Positions 8,062-15,347 of a stretch of 64,000 bases of DNA are shown here, in pieces (the first letter of the stretch is position 1; each line of letters begins with the position of its first letter). The stretch comes from Actinocorallia herbida. Its GTDB lineage: Bacteria > Actinomycetota > Actinomycetes > Streptosporangiales > Streptosporangiaceae. Position numbers and translations under genes: made by a program. The notes below the pieces were generated by a model that had not been told where the DNA came from, made no database searches, and was given only the letters and a program-made list of their open reading frames with translations. The stretch lies in assembly GCF_003751225.1 (NCBI RefSeq), contig NZ_RJKE01000001.1:9300001-9364000 (forward strand). Reading direction: 5' to 3'.

Positions 8062-8609
8062 TAGCTGCTCCAGACATAAGTGCGTTCCAAGATCCGGTTC
8101 ACACCATCAGGAACCGGCGGGCGGCGGTGCAGCATCCGGAAATTATCCAGGATCAACATTCGCTCTGGATGCCAGTTCACGTGCGTGGTAGCTGCTTGCT
8201 CCTCAACATCTTCAACGGTGATCCCCATTCTCGGCGTGCAGATCCGAGGATCCCAGCGGAGTCTCAATTCACCGTCCGGTAGCGTGACCACCGCAGGAAG
8301 ATGCCGGGCACGTCCTGCCTTGTCGACCACTCGCAGTACTGTCCTCCGGAGCGAGGCGATCAAGCCGGACGACGGCATGAGAACCTCTGTTGCAGTGGGC
8401 GCTTCGATCTCTACGGCGCGCATGAGTATCCACCGTGGTGGACGTGTAGAGACTGCTCCGTCTGTGTGCCAGGGGAAAGCTGAGCGCCCGTAGACACCTG
8501 AAAGGCTCCAGGGGGCTGCTGCGGACTGGCTTTGGGCTTCCAGAAGTTGCGTTGGGCCGGCGTCGCCCAAGGTGGGGGCAACGGCGTGAATCGGCATACC
8601 GTCGAGCAC
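8061..8609 (-). CDS. TauD/TfdA-like 2-oxoglutarate/Fe(II) oxygenase
   Basis: A 182-residue protein with the jelly-roll iron triad: FPWHTDGAV (H48, D50) and LDNFRMLHRRPP (H161), followed by arginines R172 and R176, one of which should bind 2-oxoglutarate. A PPRW segment after the first motif and the YVW ending also fit TauD-like enzymes. It is shorter than typical TauD (about 280), and the frame stays open some 30 codons upstream of GTG 8609 without a standard start. So either a non-canonical start is used or the 5' end has decayed. Its stop overlaps the HEPN-like gene start. Substrate unknown; coupling to an RNase-like gene suggests a nucleic-acid or immunity role rather than taurine use. Confidence 0.6.
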   Translation of the reverse strand: MLDGMPIHAVAPTLGDAGPTQLLEAQSQSAAAPWSLSGVYGRSAFPWHTDGAVSTRPPRWILMRAVEIEAPTATEVLMPSSGLIASLRRTVLRVVDKAGRARHLPAVVTLPDGELRLRWDPRICTPRMGITVEDVEEQAATTHVNWHPERMLILDNFRMLHRRPPVPDGVNRILERTYVWSS

Positions 8610-8866
8610 CGCATAGCCGTGGAAGTCGAGGTGCTCTTGCCAGGCAGATTCTGCCTGCTTACTACGTGTGGTCAGCGCAAACCCCAGGTTCCAGATATCA
8701 CTCGCTTGCGTAGCCTAGCGTTTCTGGTTCCTGAAACATGTGCGATGGCTAAATTGTTGTCCAACCAAACAGCGGGCCCGCGTTGTGTCCCGGCTTGCTG
8801 GCTGCCCCGACGCGGCCGCCCCGTGAGGACATCTGGGGGCCAGTCGCTTCCGCTCGACGGGCACCT

Positions 8867-8912
8867 AAGGTCTGGCAGAGTCCGCGCTCGTCCATCCCGG
8901 GTGTCACTCTCT
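8867..8912. repeat. Diverged copy of the element left-end sequence at 6768-6813
   Basis: The 46 bases beginning AAGGTCTGGCAGAGTCCG match 6768-6813 (AAGGTCTGTCAGGGTCCG...) at 38 of 46 positions by eye and end in the same TGTCACTC motif. The match suggests a second, related element end. Confidence 0.5.
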
Positions 8913-9047
8913 GGTCCCGCGAGTGCGCTGGACCTCGGTTGCCTGAGCTGGCTCTGCTGGGCTCAGGCTCGTGCTGCTGCGTCGTTTGTTGCAACGATCC
9001 TTATAACCCAAGCCGGATCAACGCCCTGCGCAAGGACCTTGTGATCA

Positions 9048-9088
9048 GAGCGGATACGGGAGTCGAACTCGCGCGGTCAGCTTGGGAA
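9048..9088 (-). pseudogene. tRNA-Gly(CCC)-like 3' half, decayed
   Basis: On the minus strand the bases read TTCCCAAGCTGA, then GCGAGTTCGACTCCCGT, then ATCCGCTC. These match the anticodon loop and 3' stem of a tRNA-Gly with anticodon CCC, a T arm with TTCGA loop (one stem mismatch) and the 3' acceptor strand with discriminator. No D arm or 5' acceptor strand is present, so it is not a functional tRNA. It resembles an att-site remnant left by an integrase that targets tRNA-Gly. Confidence 0.5.
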
Positions 9089-9173
9089 TTGCCTGGATCT
9101 AGCCCCGCATAGCCTCTGAGCTGCGGGGCGATGTTATCTGTAAGTCCCCCCGACGGGGCTTGATCACCCTGCC

Positions 9174-9191
9174 TAATGGCACGCTAATGGC
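9174..9191 (+). repeat. TAATGGC direct repeat, possible arm sites
   Basis: TAATGGC occurs at 9174-9180 and 9185-9191 with an 11-bp step. It is 86 bp from the tRNA-Gly fragment, a geometry like that of the main left core and its arm repeats. Suggestive only. Confidence 0.3.
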
Positions 9192-9590
9192 CTGCGATTG
9201 AGGCCCCTAGCTGGGCTTCCCCTTGTCCACCAGGACGCCGTCGATCTCGACGTTTTCCCACCATGCTGCCGCGCCTACCCGCGCTCGTTCCGGAGGGCTT
9301 GACCGCGCGAACGGCCAGACGGTGTGACAGAGAGAAGCGCGCGGTCGAGTCCTCCGGCTGGCGGGGGGCTGGGGGCCGCGGCCCCCGCTTCGAGCTCGAG
9401 CAACCACAGTTGCTCAGAGCAGCTGTTTACAAGCAAGATCAAGACTATTTACACCCGTCTACATCTGCCTTCTGAGCTGGGCTAGGACCGTTCTTGAGTC
9501 CATTCTCATCCGTCACCGTTCAAGCGTGCTGATAGCACTACGTTAGCAAAATCGGCGGGCGGCGGACCAATACCTGACCACGCTCCCATG

Positions 9591-10751
9591 CTAGCGATCG
9601 ATGGATTCAAGACGTTCAACATCAACAATAATCTCCTGAACATTTGAGTACCGAAATCCAACATCACTATTTGTACATTTGTGAACAATCTCACCTACGT
9701 CATCAGCCACTTTTGCCAGAGATTCTCTTCCTGTGAATATGTAAGATAGTATCCATCCTATTGCATATACTTCATTCGGCATTCCATATTCCCTAAAACT
9801 GGCCAGCATAGGGTCACGTATGGTGCCGCGCATCTCGGTGTGCGTACGAGTAAAATTCGATGTGTGGTCTTTGGCTAGGCCAAAATCAGAGAGTTTAACC
9901 AGTACTGCGTTACCCGCATAAACCTTAAGGAGAATATTCTGGAGACCAAGGTCGCGGTGAAATAGCCGCTGGCTATGAGTATAGTTGATTCCATAAAGGA
10001 ACTGAAGCGCAATCCGCTTACGGGTGCCGAAACTGAGTTTGTTATTTCGCTTTCGAATAAAGTCACGCAACGTCTCGTTGCAAAACTCCATCTTGTACTC
10101 ATTGCGGGCTTCGTCATATTCGTAAGCCTCGACAACATACGGAAAGCTAAGTCGCCGCAGAATTTTGAACTCTTCTTTAAACCTATGCAAATCTCGTTCG
10201 TCTAGACCCTTTTTTGCTCGCTTAACGGCAAATTTGATATTATAATCGGGATCTACAAACGAGAAAACATGAGCATACGAACCTTCCCCTATAAGCTGGA
10301 GTTTGGCCGTTGTCCTTTGCTTCTTGATTGCTATGGCCGTCTCGGGCTGAGAAAATACCGGCTCATATCTGAAAATCTCGATGTACTCGAAACCCTCAGG
10401 AATTTCACTTCCGTGAGTCATTGCAAGCCATGGCTTGCATCGCCGTATGACTGCGTCGTAGTAGTCAATGAAAAGAATATTGAAACCGGCTCTGCGCAAT
10501 ATGCTAAGCGTTTCGGATAGCTCATCAATTAGCGCTATCAGTGCCCGACTATTGTCGGCCCAGTAGTGGCGACCTGACTTCGCCCTGCCATTGATCGCTA
10601 TGAAATGCTCGTTTAGCTTCTCGTGCAGGCCCGCAAATATCCTCCCGAATCTTCCTTCGTCAGTGTAAAGACGCAGGAATTCTTTCGAGACGGATTCATT
10701 TGCGTATTTGTCGGTGAGATCATCCAGCATCATTTCTACCGGATCAGCCAT
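9591..10751 (-). CDS. Protein kinase with unidentified N-terminal domain, AT-rich cargo
   Basis: A 386-residue protein. Residues 150-386 are a Hanks-type kinase: GEGSYAHVF glycine loop (155-163), AVKR with Lys177, HRDLGLQN catalytic loop (265-272) and DFGLAK (289-294). The usual Lys of HRDLKxxN is Gly here, and the APE and DVY positions are altered (EVYAIG). Residues 1-150 are helical, with a CKPWLA...IPEGFEYIEIFRYEPVF segment I cannot name. No transmembrane helix, so it is cytosolic, unlike most PknB-type kinases. GC is far below the surroundings, indicating transfer. It lies 166 bp downstream of the Swt1-HEPN-like gene on the same strand, plausibly as one unit. A defence kinase is likely but unproven. 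Confidence 0.7.
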   Translation of the reverse strand: MADPVEMMLDDLTDKYANESVSKEFLRLYTDEGRFGRIFAGLHEKLNEHFIAINGRAKSGRHYWADNSRALIALIDELSETLSILRRAGFNILFIDYYDAVIRRCKPWLAMTHGSEIPEGFEYIEIFRYEPVFSQPETAIAIKKQRTTAKLQLIGEGSYAHVFSFVDPDYNIKFAVKRAKKGLDERDLHRFKEEFKILRRLSFPYVVEAYEYDEARNEYKMEFCNETLRDFIRKRNNKLSFGTRKRIALQFLYGINYTHSQRLFHRDLGLQNILLKVYAGNAVLVKLSDFGLAKDHTSNFTRTHTEMRGTIRDPMLASFREYGMPNEVYAIGWILSYIFTGRESLAKVADDVGEIVHKCTNSDVGFRYSNVQEIIVDVERLESIDR

Positions 10752-10917
10752 GCTCTATTGACCTCCTCGTATATCTTGAGCCAGAAGTCTCCTAGCCTAC
10801 CGGGCGAGGAAAGTCCCGGATCGGGAGCGGCGTGGTAAATGGTTTATTCACCGACCTCAGTCAAGCTGGCATCGTAGAGCTGCCTCATCCAGTAGGCGTC
10901 ATTTTCCTGAACGCCTA

Positions 10918-12006
10918 TTACGCCGAGAAGATGGTGATTGGCTGGGTGCTGTCGTCAACTATTGTCCAAGGGGACTCAAACTGAACCCGGGCATCTGACT
11001 TCTTAGCGAACCTCCTAACTCTCTCATCAAGAAGGTCAAGAGAATCAGGACTTGATCCCCTTGTAAACGCCACATGGCATGACAGCGCGGCATTAATGAG
11101 AAAATGGAACGCTTCGACTACCCTAGTCGAATCCGACTTGGCTGAGATGGATATGTCCAAATGGTTTGCAGAGTGACAACCGAAAAATATGATGAGATCA
11201 CGGATTTCTATGTTGTTACTGATCCAGTCGCGCCAAATCTGCTCTACGCGAAACGATCCGCCTTCTCTTGCGTAGATGATCAGATGCCATATATAGCCCT
11301 CAGATCCTGCGATTTCCGGAGTCGACGGAGTGCTATCAACCCAGGGCCGTGCTGAGTATTTGATTTCGATTTCTGTTTTGTAGCGTCTAGATGCGTGGTC
11401 TACTAGAAAATGCCCTTGGTGGTTTCCGTTAATCCATGCGTCAACCACTGGATCTCCGGTGAGATCTACTGGAGAGAATTGTCTATTGTAGGCAGACAGC
11501 GCCTTGAATGAACCGTGTTCAAGATCCCGAAGAACTTGACGAACTTTTGCTAGATCATCCTCATGAGGCCGGCGGCAATGGGCGATATGCTTTCTGATTT
11601 TCTTGAGCTCGAAGGCTCTGCCATTCCAGACGCGGTGATCCATCGTTACTGGTTCAAGAATATTCCTGTACTCTTCCGCGCCTACCAGGTCAAGCAGTGG
11701 TCCGACGTCTAGATAAGCCATGCGTAGCCCCATATCGGGGCTTGCCATGTAACTGAGACCCTGGTCGTTATTCTCGTATTTTTCCGCTTGCCTTGGAAGA
11801 TGATCAGTCCAGGCATCGCCATATTTGGCGCGGAGTTCCACGTAGACAAGTGATCGGAGCCATGTCTCAAGCTGCCACCAACGAGCATGGAGAACCGTAG
11901 ATATGGGTGGAACATCTGAACGCCATAGTTTCTCTAGCTCCTGGCCAAGGGGTGTTTCGTCAACATAGGGTCTCTCTGAAACCATAGAGCGAGGATACTT
12001 GGCCAT
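10918..12006 (-). CDS. Swt1-HEPN-like domain protein, AT-rich cargo
   Basis: A 362-residue protein from ATG 12006 (the frame is open to 12096, but the first 30 codons look non-coding). ARWWQLETWLRSLVYVELRAKYG near residue 41 and ELKKIRKHIAHCRRP near 133-147 match the Swt1-type HEPN layout, with R138-x4-H143 as the catalytic-type motif, followed by a DDLAKVRQVLRDL helix. The C-terminal 200 residues (EIEIKYSARPW..., FFGCHSANHLDISI) are unassigned and may be effector or sensor. Like the downstream kinase it is AT-rich and of foreign composition. Pairing of a kinase with a HEPN protein recalls toxin or abortive-infection modules; function is inferred. Confidence 0.55.
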   Translation of the reverse strand: MAKYPRSMVSERPYVDETPLGQELEKLWRSDVPPISTVLHARWWQLETWLRSLVYVELRAKYGDAWTDHLPRQAEKYENNDQGLSYMASPDMGLRMAYLDVGPLLDLVGAEEYRNILEPVTMDHRVWNGRAFELKKIRKHIAHCRRPHEDDLAKVRQVLRDLEHGSFKALSAYNRQFSPVDLTGDPVVDAWINGNHQGHFLVDHASRRYKTEIEIKYSARPWVDSTPSTPEIAGSEGYIWHLIIYAREGGSFRVEQIWRDWISNNIEIRDLIIFFGCHSANHLDISISAKSDSTRVVEAFHFLINAALSCHVAFTRGSSPDSLDLLDERVRRFAKKSDARVQFESPWTIVDDSTQPITIFSA

Positions 12007-12237
12007 ATGTAAGGTGCGCTCAGATTTTAGAGTTTTCGCATGTAGCCGAGAAGCGTGCCGGTCCGTTCGGGTCGGGTCGGCCCGGAGAGGCCGCATGCCC
12101 GGCCCGCGCGGATCGGCCCCGGCCGCGGAGCGGGCGGGCTTGAAACCGTAGAGAAAGTTCTCATCCGGGTGGGCTGGTGGTGTGGAGCTGGTTGGTTGTG
12201 GTCCTGGTGGGCTGGACGGGGGTGGTAGAACGCTGGC

Positions 12238-13023
12238 ATGGGTGGGGAGAGGCTTCGTGAGCTTGGGGCGGAGATTCGGCGGCTGCGGGGGGCTGCTGGG
12301 TTGTCGGGTGTTGAGGTGGCGCGGAGGGCTGGGGTTACTCAGGCGACGGTTTCTCGGGTGGAGACGGGGCGTCGGGTGGGGGATGTTGAGGTGGTCGTGC
12401 GGGTGCTTGAGGCGTTGGGTGGGGATGAGGCGCTCGGGTTGGTGAGGGTTGCTCGTGAGGCTTATGTGGAGACTGCGGGCAGGCGGGTGGATGCTGGGAC
12501 GTCGCTTCGTGCTGGGGCTGCGGCTGGGACTGTCGAGCGGGTTGAGGTTGTTCGTGGGGTCGGTGTGGGGGTTGTGCCTTCGGTGCTGAGGACGGCGGAG
12601 TACTCAGTCGCGGCTGGCCTTGGTGGGGGTGGGGTGGACCTGGCGGGTAAGCGGGTGGAGGTTGTGGTGGGTGAGGGGGTGCTTCGGGCTTGGCCGGGGT
12701 CGGGGGAGTGCATGGTGGGGCAGTTCGCGCGGTTGGTCGAGGTGGCTGGGCTGGAGGGGGTGGAGTTCGGGGTGGTGCCGTTGAACCGGCCGGGTGGTGG
12801 GTTGCCGGCGCATGGGTTCACGGTGCTCGGGGAGGAGGCGGTGGTGGTCGAGACGTATACGCGGGAGCTGACGCTGACCGCGGCCTCTGATGTTGGGGCG
12901 TACCTGCGGGCGTTCCAAGAGGTGAAGGGGCGGGCGGTCTTCGGGGTGGAGGCTGTGGCTCTGGTGGAGCGGGCTGGGCTGGACCTGGCCGACGTCCTGA
13001 GGTCTATACAGCGAAAACATTGA
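12238..13023 (+). CDS. XRE-family HTH regulator with DUF5753-type C-terminus
   Basis: A 261-residue protein. Residues about 8-60 form a Cro/CI helix-turn-helix (LGAEIRRLRGAAGLSGVEVARRAGVTQATVSRVETGRR split across two helices). The rest matches the Scr1/DUF5753 domain common in actinomycetes: a VVPSVLRTAEYS segment, FARLVEVAGLEGVEFGVVPL, HGFTVL and a C-terminal FQEVKGRAVFG helix. In this family the regulator is usually encoded beside a small effector or an ATPase; here a HATPase_c gene follows 70 bp downstream. It is the first gene of the plus-strand half of the AICE and a candidate repressor for the GTCTAG-N4-CTAGAC sites. Confidence 0.75.
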   Translation: MGGERLRELGAEIRRLRGAAGLSGVEVARRAGVTQATVSRVETGRRVGDVEVVVRVLEALGGDEALGLVRVAREAYVETAGRRVDAGTSLRAGAAAGTVERVEVVRGVGVGVVPSVLRTAEYSVAAGLGGGGVDLAGKRVEVVVGEGVLRAWPGSGECMVGQFARLVEVAGLEGVEFGVVPLNRPGGGLPAHGFTVLGEEAVVVETYTRELTLTAASDVGAYLRAFQEVKGRAVFGVEAVALVERAGLDLADVLRSIQRKH

Positions 13024-13064
13024 ATAATCATGACTGGCTGGCTTACCCTGCCAATCCGACGGGT

Positions 13065-13080
13065 GTTTAGACCCCTAGAC
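13065..13080. promoter_or_regulatory. Operator copy 1: GTTTAG-ACCC-CTAGAC
   Basis: An inverted-repeat site 12 bp before the HATPase gene. The left half GTTTAG differs by one base from the perfect GTCTAG. It shares the 6-4-6 architecture of four other sites in the element. Confidence 0.6.
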
Positions 13081-13092
13081 GGATAGGCGGTG

Positions 13093-13515
13093 ATGACCGT
13101 GGGCCGGTGGTCTCGGATGTTCGATGGGGATGCTGCGGAGTTGGTGAACGCTCGGCGGTTCGTCCGGGATGTGGCCGCGGGGCATGAGGCCGGGGCGTTG
13201 TACCGGGCGGTGCTGGCCATGAACGAGTTCGCTACGAACGCGATTCAGCACACGGTCAGTGGGTTGCCGGGTGGGCGGTTCGTGGTGGAGGTGGAGAGGT
13301 TCGACGACTCGATCAAGGTGGGGGTCGTCGACTTCGGGGCGCTGACCTGTCCGGTTGCGGCTGACTGGGATGACGAGTCCGAGGATGGGCGGGGGCTCGC
13401 GATGGTCGCGAAGCTTGCCGACAAGTGGGGCGTGGACGAGGTACGGGTGGGGCGGAGGGTGTGGGCGGTCTTTCCTGATGATCCGGAGGAGGGGGCGGTG
13501 GCGGGCGGGGTTTGA
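13093..13515 (+). CDS. RsbW-like ATP-binding protein (HATPase_c_2)
   Basis: A 140-residue GHKL ATPase domain without receiver or dimerisation domain, typical of anti-sigma kinases such as RsbW/SpoIIAB. The N box is LAMNEFATNAIQHT (about residues 41-54), and the G1/G2 region is VGVVDFG then EDGRGLAMVAKLADKWG. ATG 13093 follows AGGCGG; GTG 13090 is an alternative. It lies between the DUF5753 regulator and a sigma-region-4-like protein, with a PP2C phosphatase two genes on, the parts of a partner-switching circuit. No STAS antagonist is visible. An operator copy overlaps its promoter region. Confidence 0.75.
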   Translation: MTVGRWSRMFDGDAAELVNARRFVRDVAAGHEAGALYRAVLAMNEFATNAIQHTVSGLPGGRFVVEVERFDDSIKVGVVDFGALTCPVAADWDDESEDGRGLAMVAKLADKWGVDEVRVGRRVWAVFPDDPEEGAVAGGV

Positions 13516-13601
13516 GGGATGGGTGGGCCTCCTATACCTCGGCGGCGGCGGAAGATCCAGGCGGTGGACTCCTCGACGGGTGATCCACTTCTCCGGGCTG
13601 T

Positions 13602-13617
13602 GTCTAGGGTCCTAGAC
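13602..13617. promoter_or_regulatory. Operator copy 2: GTCTAG-GGTC-CTAGAC
   Basis: Perfect 6-bp inverted half-sites around a 4-bp spacer, 27 bp before the ATG at 13645. It is the most symmetrical copy and sits where a promoter for the sigma-like gene is expected. Confidence 0.65.
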
Positions 13618-13644
13618 TCGGTGATGAGCGGAGGAGGCGGTGAC

Positions 13645-14478
13645 ATGCCGGGCGAGTTCGAACGGATCTCGCGGATTCAAGATCCGTATGAGCTGCTGCG
13701 GGCTACTACCTCGCGGCTGGCTGAGGCGCAGCAGGAAGTGACTGAGCTGAGTCGGCTTCGGCGACGCCTGATTCAGGATCTTCACGCGCAAGGGCTGTCG
13801 TACGCGGATATCGCGAAGGAAGCGGGCTTGAGCCGGGGGCGGATTCACCAGATCCGGCATACGGGGCCGGCGCCGGAAGGGGCGTTCCTCGGCGTGGGGA
13901 ACGTGACCGTGGTGACGCCGTTGCGGCCTGACCCGGTTTCCGACCGGACGTATGTGGCGCTGGACGACCTCAACACCGGGAAGCAGCTTGAGGAGCTGGC
14001 GCGGACGTTCGACCTCAAGGTCGACTATGACCATGTCTCAGTCGACGGGGTCGTGGATCTCAACCGGACGGGGCTGCTCGTCGTCTGCGGGCCGCGGATG
14101 TCCGAGGCCGTGCGGGAGACGTATGCGAAAGACCCGGTGATTGCGTGGGAGCGCGATGACGTGGGCTGGCTGCTGCGGGACACGCGGACGGGCCAGGGCT
14201 ACCGATCCGGGCAGGAAGAAGAACCGCAAAGGCCCTATGACGTCGGCTACCTCGGGCGGCTGCCTCGGCCGGATGGGCAAGGCAACATCCTGGTGATCGC
14301 GGGTGTCCACCCTGAGGGGTCCTTGGGGGTCGTCCACCTGCTGACCACGGACATCGGGTCGTTGTGGGGGCAGGTCGGCGATGAGGCGTTCTCCGTCGTC
14401 GTGGGGACCGAGTACGACGCGCAGACGCATGAGCCGGTGCGGACGGAACTGCTCACGCCGGTCTACAAGCACGCATAG
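13645..14478 (+). CDS. Sigma-region-4-like HTH protein with unknown C-terminal domain
   Basis: ATG 13645 is chosen because GGAGGAGG (13630-13637) stands 7 bases before it; the open frame extends up to 13519 but overlaps the operator. The 277-residue product has a leading helix (LAEAQQEVTELSRLRRRLIQDL) and a helix-turn-helix resembling sigma region 4 (GLSYADIAKEAGLSRGRIHQIR, about 50-71). A 190-residue C-terminal domain containing LLVVCGPRMSEAV and NILVIAGVHPEGSLGVVHLL follows. That domain may bind a nucleotide or other ligand, as in some SLOG/REase-adjacent folds, but I cannot assign it. It is likely a DNA-binding regulator of the element. Confidence 0.6.
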   Translation: MPGEFERISRIQDPYELLRATTSRLAEAQQEVTELSRLRRRLIQDLHAQGLSYADIAKEAGLSRGRIHQIRHTGPAPEGAFLGVGNVTVVTPLRPDPVSDRTYVALDDLNTGKQLEELARTFDLKVDYDHVSVDGVVDLNRTGLLVVCGPRMSEAVRETYAKDPVIAWERDDVGWLLRDTRTGQGYRSGQEEEPQRPYDVGYLGRLPRPDGQGNILVIAGVHPEGSLGVVHLLTTDIGSLWGQVGDEAFSVVVGTEYDAQTHEPVRTELLTPVYKHA

Positions 14479-14483
14479 GTACC

Positions 14484-15347
14484 GTGGGGCGCGTGCGCAT
14501 TCACGTCTCCACCCTGGCCGGCCGCGTCGATCATCCCAATGAGGACTTCGCCGCGGTCGGTGCTGGTTCTGCCGTCCTGATCGATGGGGCCGGGGCCCCG
14601 GCCGGGCTTGACAGTGGGTGCGTTCACTCGGTCGCCTGGTACGCGCGGACGCTCGGCGGGCTGCTCGTGGCCGAACTCGCCGACCCGGCCGTTCCGATCG
14701 TCGACGCGCTGGAGGCGGCGATCAAGCGCGTAGTGGAAGCGCATGGGGAGCCGTGCGACCTCGGGAACCCGCATTCGCCTTCGGCTACCGTGCTCGCGGT
14801 CCGTGCCAACGGGGACGTGCTGGAGTACGTGGCGCTCGCGGACTCGACGGTCATCGTGGAGTTCCACCAGGGCGAACCGCTGATCGTCACGGATGACCGG
14901 ATCGAGGATGTGAGGGGCCGGGTCATCGGGACTGCGGGCGACGCCTCGCTGATCGGTGAGGACGGGTACGCGGACGGGCTTCTCACGCGGGTGGAGAAGA
15001 TGGCCGCGCACCGGAACAAGGTCGGCGGATTCTGGGTTGCGAGCACCGATCCCGGTGCGGCCTATGAAGCGGTGGCCGGCGCTGTACCGCTCGCGGACGT
15101 CAAGTCCGTGACGCTGCTGACGGACGGGGCCACTCGTTTGGTCGACCTTTTCGGCGTCGCCTCATGGGGCGAACTGCTGCGCGTCGTCGCCGATGACGGC
15201 GCTGAGGCGCTGATCCGCTGGACTCGGCAGGTTGAGGCGAGTGACCCGGACGGGTCCCGGTGGCCTCGCGGCAAAGCCTTCGATGACGCGACGATTGTGC
15301 GCTGGACCGATGAGCTACCTGGAACCTCTCATCGTTCTCCGAAGTAG
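14484..15347 (+). CDS. PP2C-like phosphatase of the element
   Basis: A 287-residue PPM-fold protein with NEDFAAVG (metal Asp), VLIDGAGAP, LADSTVIVEF, LLTDGATRLVD and a terminal FDDATIVRW. The motifs are weaker than in the chromosomal PP2C at 2389, but the acidic residues are retained. It starts 5 bp after the sigma-like gene (GTG 14484, or 14493) and is surely co-transcribed with it. Together with the HATPase it could form a phosphorylation switch for the element's regulator. The last 19 bp overlap the convergent gene at 15329. Confidence 0.65.
   Translation: MGRVRIHVSTLAGRVDHPNEDFAAVGAGSAVLIDGAGAPAGLDSGCVHSVAWYARTLGGLLVAELADPAVPIVDALEAAIKRVVEAHGEPCDLGNPHSPSATVLAVRANGDVLEYVALADSTVIVEFHQGEPLIVTDDRIEDVRGRVIGTAGDASLIGEDGYADGLLTRVEKMAAHRNKVGGFWVASTDPGAAYEAVAGAVPLADVKSVTLLTDGATRLVDLFGVASWGELLRVVADDGAEALIRWTRQVEASDPDGSRWPRGKAFDDATIVRWTDELPGTSHRSPK

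Larger units (their letters stand above)
8610..9590. other. Gene-poor cargo spacer with relic attachment-like sequences
   Basis: About 980 bp with no supported coding region. It holds a diverged copy (8867-8912) of an element-end sequence, a decayed tRNA-Gly 3' half (9048-9088), a GCCCCGCA/TGCGGGGC hairpin (9102-9129) and a TAATGGC direct repeat (9174 and 9185). Together they look like the scar of an older or nested integration event. Confidence 0.45.

Noticed and set aside
9207-9407. Short minus-strand frame in the cargo spacer
   Set aside because: No ribosome site, low-complexity composition and no recognisable domain.
10918-12096. Upstream extension of the HEPN-like gene to 12096
   Set aside because: The first 30 residues are Arg/His/Thr-rich and lie in GC-rich DNA unlike the rest; ATG 12006 fits better.
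13519-13644. Upstream extension of the sigma-like gene to ATG 13519
   Set aside because: It would run over the operator at 13602, and the GGAGGAGG site points to ATG 13645.
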